Below are positions 15,885 through 17,670 of a stretch of DNA of 17,670 nucleotides, in pieces. Both the position numbers and the translations under genes were made by a program. The stretch is from Candidatus Pollutiaquabacter sp. Its GTDB lineage: Bacteria > Bacteroidota > Bacteroidia > AKYH767-A > 2013-40CM-41-45. Position 1 is the stretch's first letter; the number at the start of each line of letters is the position of its first letter. The notes under the pieces were generated by a model that saw only the letters and a list, made by a program, of their open reading frames with translations, ran no database searches and was not told the origin of the DNA. The stretch is taken from contig CAINVI010000164.1 in NCBI GenBank assembly GCA_903854075.1, positions 1 through 17,670 of the forward strand, read 5' to 3'.

Positions 15885-17237
15885 TTATTTTAGGTTCTCG
15901 GTGTCGTTCGGTGAAATCGTACCGACGGTCAGACGTTCCGGCGTGAAATATTTTTTAGCTACCCGTTGTAAGTCGGCAGGCGTCACTTTGTCGTAATTGG
16001 CATAGTAGCGGTTCAATGATTCGGGATCTCCGCTCAACCAGGTAAAAAAGCTTAGGTTTTCGGCGATTGTAGTCGGATTGTCGATTCGCATTCGGAATGA
16101 ATTCTTGATATTCATGCGTGCGGCTTCCATAGCCTTCAGGTCAGGACTGTCTGACTTAGCTTTTTCCAGCGTGGTCGTAATTCGATCCTTGACATACTGA
16201 AGGTCATTCACATTGACCAGCGAAGCTTCCACGCTGACCAGAAACGGATCGCGCGTATTGTAAGCACCGCCTTCGACGGATCGTACTTTCTGATCATTAA
16301 TGACCAGTTCTTCGTACAAGGAGGAGTTTTCCGAAAACAACATGGAGCAGAGAATGTCCAGCGCGTTGAAGTCAAGATCGGTATCATTGTAGCCGGGTCC
16401 TTTGTAGTTCAGGCTCAGGTAGGGCGGGAACCCGGATTTTTTCAAATGAGTATATCGCGTAACCGATTGTTCAGGTTCAGCAAGAATAGTGCTGGTAAAC
16501 GACCCTGCTTCCCAGCTGCCAAAATATTTTTGTGAAAGTCCTTCCACTTGTTCACGGGTCACATCGCCAACAACAAGAATTGTGCAGTACTCCGGACGAT
16601 AGAAACGCTGAAAGAATTCCAGGGAGTATTCGTATTGATTTGGCATATCCACGATGTCTTCAAAAAAGCCCATCGTCGTATGCTTGTAGGTGTGTTTATC
16701 GAAAGCAGCATTTTGTACCATTTCATTCAGCTTGGTATAAGGATTGGCGGAATTCTTGGTATACTCTCCTTTAACAGCACCTGCTTCTGTTTTGAAACCT
16801 TGCAGTGAATACTTAAGATGCTGAAAGCGGTCAGCTTCTAACTCGAACATGGTTTCCAGTTTTGCTGAACTTCCTGTCATGTGGTAAACCGTCCGGTCCA
16901 GGCTGGTATTCGCATTCGCCGATGCGCCGGTTGATTTCAGCACTTCGCTGTACTTTTCTTTTGGATATTTTTCAGTGCCGCGGAACATCATGTGTTCAAA
17001 GAAGTGGGCAAATCCGGTATGTCCGGGTTCTATTTCATTACGGGAACCAACCCGAACAACAATGTAAAACGAGGCGATCCCGGGTGATGCATATGGCACG
17101 GTAACAACATTCAGTCCGTTAGCCAGTTTTTTCTGATAAATTGGCGAGGGCAAGATCTTGTCGCCATCCGGGGGGGCCGAATACAATACGGATTGCAGCA
17201 GGAATATTCCCGCCATGAAGAGGAGGATTTTTTTCAT
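15885..17237 (-). CDS. Insulinase-like M16 zinc peptidase, catalytic subunit
   Basis: A 450-residue M16-family zinc peptidase with a signal peptide (MKKILLFMAGIFLLQSVLYSA, about 1-21), so probably active in the periplasm or at the envelope. The inverted zinc motif is GFAHFFEHMMFRGTEKYP, with H78, E81 and H82, and a third ligand, probably E158 in KGEYTKN, 76 residues after H82. The C-terminal half has SSLYEELV where the partner has SRLYQKI, so the Arg is missing here and present there. This complementary loss is the signature of paired M16B subunits. Start ATG 17237 gives the signal peptide; the upstream in-frame ATG at 17312 adds 25 residues with no such signal and lies before the putative promoter. 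Substrate is unknown; these families typically degrade or process peptides. Confidence 0.94.
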   Translation of the reverse strand: MKKILLFMAGIFLLQSVLYSAPPDGDKILPSPIYQKKLANGLNVVTVPYASPGIASFYIVVRVGSRNEIEPGHTGFAHFFEHMMFRGTEKYPKEKYSEVLKSTGASANANTSLDRTVYHMTGSSAKLETMFELEADRFQHLKYSLQGFKTEAGAVKGEYTKNSANPYTKLNEMVQNAAFDKHTYKHTTMGFFEDIVDMPNQYEYSLEFFQRFYRPEYCTILVVGDVTREQVEGLSQKYFGSWEAGSFTSTILAEPEQSVTRYTHLKKSGFPPYLSLNYKGPGYNDTDLDFNALDILCSMLFSENSSLYEELVINDQKVRSVEGGAYNTRDPFLVSVEASLVNVNDLQYVKDRITTTLEKAKSDSPDLKAMEAARMNIKNSFRMRIDNPTTIAENLSFFTWLSGDPESLNRYYANYDKVTPADLQRVAKKYFTPERLTVGTISPNDTENLK

Positions 17238-17263
17238 AGGGTCGGTAAACAAAACGTTACGGG

Positions 17264-17271
17264 CGAAGATA
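17264..17271 (-). promoter_or_regulatory. Probable -7 element of the M16 peptidase operon
   Basis: The minus strand reads TATCTTCG, seven of eight positions compatible with TAnnTTTG, 26 bases before the ATG at 17237. A TTG lies 16 bases upstream, a little closer than expected for a -33 element. Confidence 0.42.
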
Positions 17272-17321
17272 GTAACTAAGCGATTAACAAGGAAGTCTTG
17301 TTTAATCCACATCTCATCCTG

Positions 17322-17357
17322 AAAATAGGGGTGCGATTTTTCTCAAAAATAGGGGTG
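17322..17357. repeat. 12-bp direct repeat with 24-bp period, putative regulator site
   Basis: AAAATAGGGGTG occurs at 17322-17333 and again, identical, at 17346-17357. The two copies lie in the divergent intergenic region between the M16 operon and the membrane-protein gene. They sit just upstream of the probable -7 element at 17379 and so occupy an activator-like position for the rightward gene. Direct repeats about two helical turns apart are typical of response-regulator binding, for example by LytTR-type proteins, but the protein is unknown here. Confidence 0.5.
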
Positions 17358-17378
17358 GAGGTATCGGCGGGAAATGAA

Positions 17379-17386
17379 TAAACTTG
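17379..17386 (+). promoter_or_regulatory. Possible -7 element of the edge membrane-protein gene
   Basis: TAAACTTG has seven of eight positions compatible with TAnnTTTG and lies 21 bases before the ATG at 17408. Confidence 0.35.
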
Positions 17387-17407
17387 CAACTGTTATTGTG
17401 TGAGAGG

Positions 17408-17670
17408 ATGTTGAAGACTGCCCCTGAGCTAGAAATAAAACCCGGAGTAATTGACTCAGAGGATCTGTTGATTCGAAAGGGGAATCAGTTGCACGTCATC
17501 ATGCTTCAGATGATCGCCATTTATGGTGTCGTCTATAGTATTGTTAATTATCTGCAAGGTAAATACGAAGAACTGGTTTTCATCGTACCCATTGTTCCGG
17601 GCGTTGCCATTGCCTATTTACTGCACGCGTACGGATACACGAAAATCTCCAAAATCTGGAATCTGTCTCA
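17408..17670 (+). CDS. N-terminal part of a membrane protein, 3'-truncated
   Basis: An open frame of 87 codons from ATG 17408 runs off the right edge without a stop. The visible part begins MLKTAPELEIKPGVIDSEDL. A hydrophilic head of about 29 residues is followed by two hydrophobic segments (HVIMLQMIAIYGVVYSIVNYL, about 29-49, and ELVFIVPIVPGVAIAYLLHAY, about 55-75) and a basic stretch, YTKISKIWNLS. This layout fits the start of a multi-pass sensor, such as a Bacteroidota histidine kinase or nucleotide cyclase with an N-terminal membrane module, but the diagnostic part lies outside the window, so I give no function. A direct repeat and a weak -7 element upstream support a real start. It diverges from the M16 operon. 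Confidence 0.72.
   Translation, partial: MLKTAPELEIKPGVIDSEDLLIRKGNQLHVIMLQMIAIYGVVYSIVNYLQGKYEELVFIVPIVPGVAIAYLLHAYGYTKISKIWNLS

Noticed and set aside
1..17670. Search by eye for CRISPR arrays, insertion sequences, tRNA genes and phage or defence modules
   Set aside because: No spaced repeat array, transposase-like frame, terminal inverted repeats around a gene, or tRNA-like cloverleaf was seen; every long gene has an ordinary core or envelope assignment.

Overview
The window is a piece of chromosome from a Bacteroidota bacterium. Three things point there. Two large secreted proteins end in type IX secretion (T9SS, Por) sorting domains. Several genes are preceded by exact or near matches to the Bacteroidota -7 promoter element TAnnTTTG, and recognisable Shine-Dalgarno sequences are scarce. 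The gene families also fit, such as a paired M16 peptidase operon and T9SS-linked CotH and SdrD-B-like proteins. I cannot place it below phylum. It is gene-dense, and I see no mobile element, CRISPR array, rRNA or tRNA. The longest gene-free stretches are under 200 bases (11634-11811 and 17238-17407).

Layout, left half (1-6563, all + strand): the 3' part of a secreted CotH-like/lamin-tail protein (enters from the left edge); lipB, octanoyltransferase for lipoate synthesis; a 135-residue conserved-looking protein I cannot assign; a two-gene DNA-repair-like unit (DEDDy PolB-type 3'-5' exonuclease, then an AlkA-type HhH-GPD glycosylase 3 bp later); and a fused two-domain peptide-type ABC ATPase. 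Middle (6601-9361): a GT2 polyprenyl-phosphate-type glycosyltransferase (-), divergent from a small lipoprotein with a jelly-roll-like domain (+), which converges on scoB/scoA (-), encoding the two subunits of succinyl-CoA:3-ketoacid CoA-transferase. Right half (9426-17237, all - strand): a class A penicillin-binding protein (PBP1A type); a T9SS-exported SdrD-B/DUF7619 protein; and an operon of two periplasmic M16 peptidases, one with the zinc site and one without. At the right edge a new + strand gene for a membrane protein starts and runs out of the window.

Most genes are housekeeping or cell-envelope genes. They fall into short transcription units rather than one system: lipoate attachment, DNA repair, ketone-body/acetoacetate activation, peptidoglycan synthesis, envelope proteolysis and surface display. 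The more interesting signals are regulatory. Two consecutive genes have TACCTTTG-N4-ATG, which implies leaderless mRNAs. A perfect 16-bp palindrome abuts the promoter of the repair pair. A 12-bp direct repeat with 24-bp period lies just upstream of the putative promoter of the edge membrane protein. Two hairpin terminators with a shared core bracket the T9SS adhesin-like gene. I found no convincing new multi-gene system.
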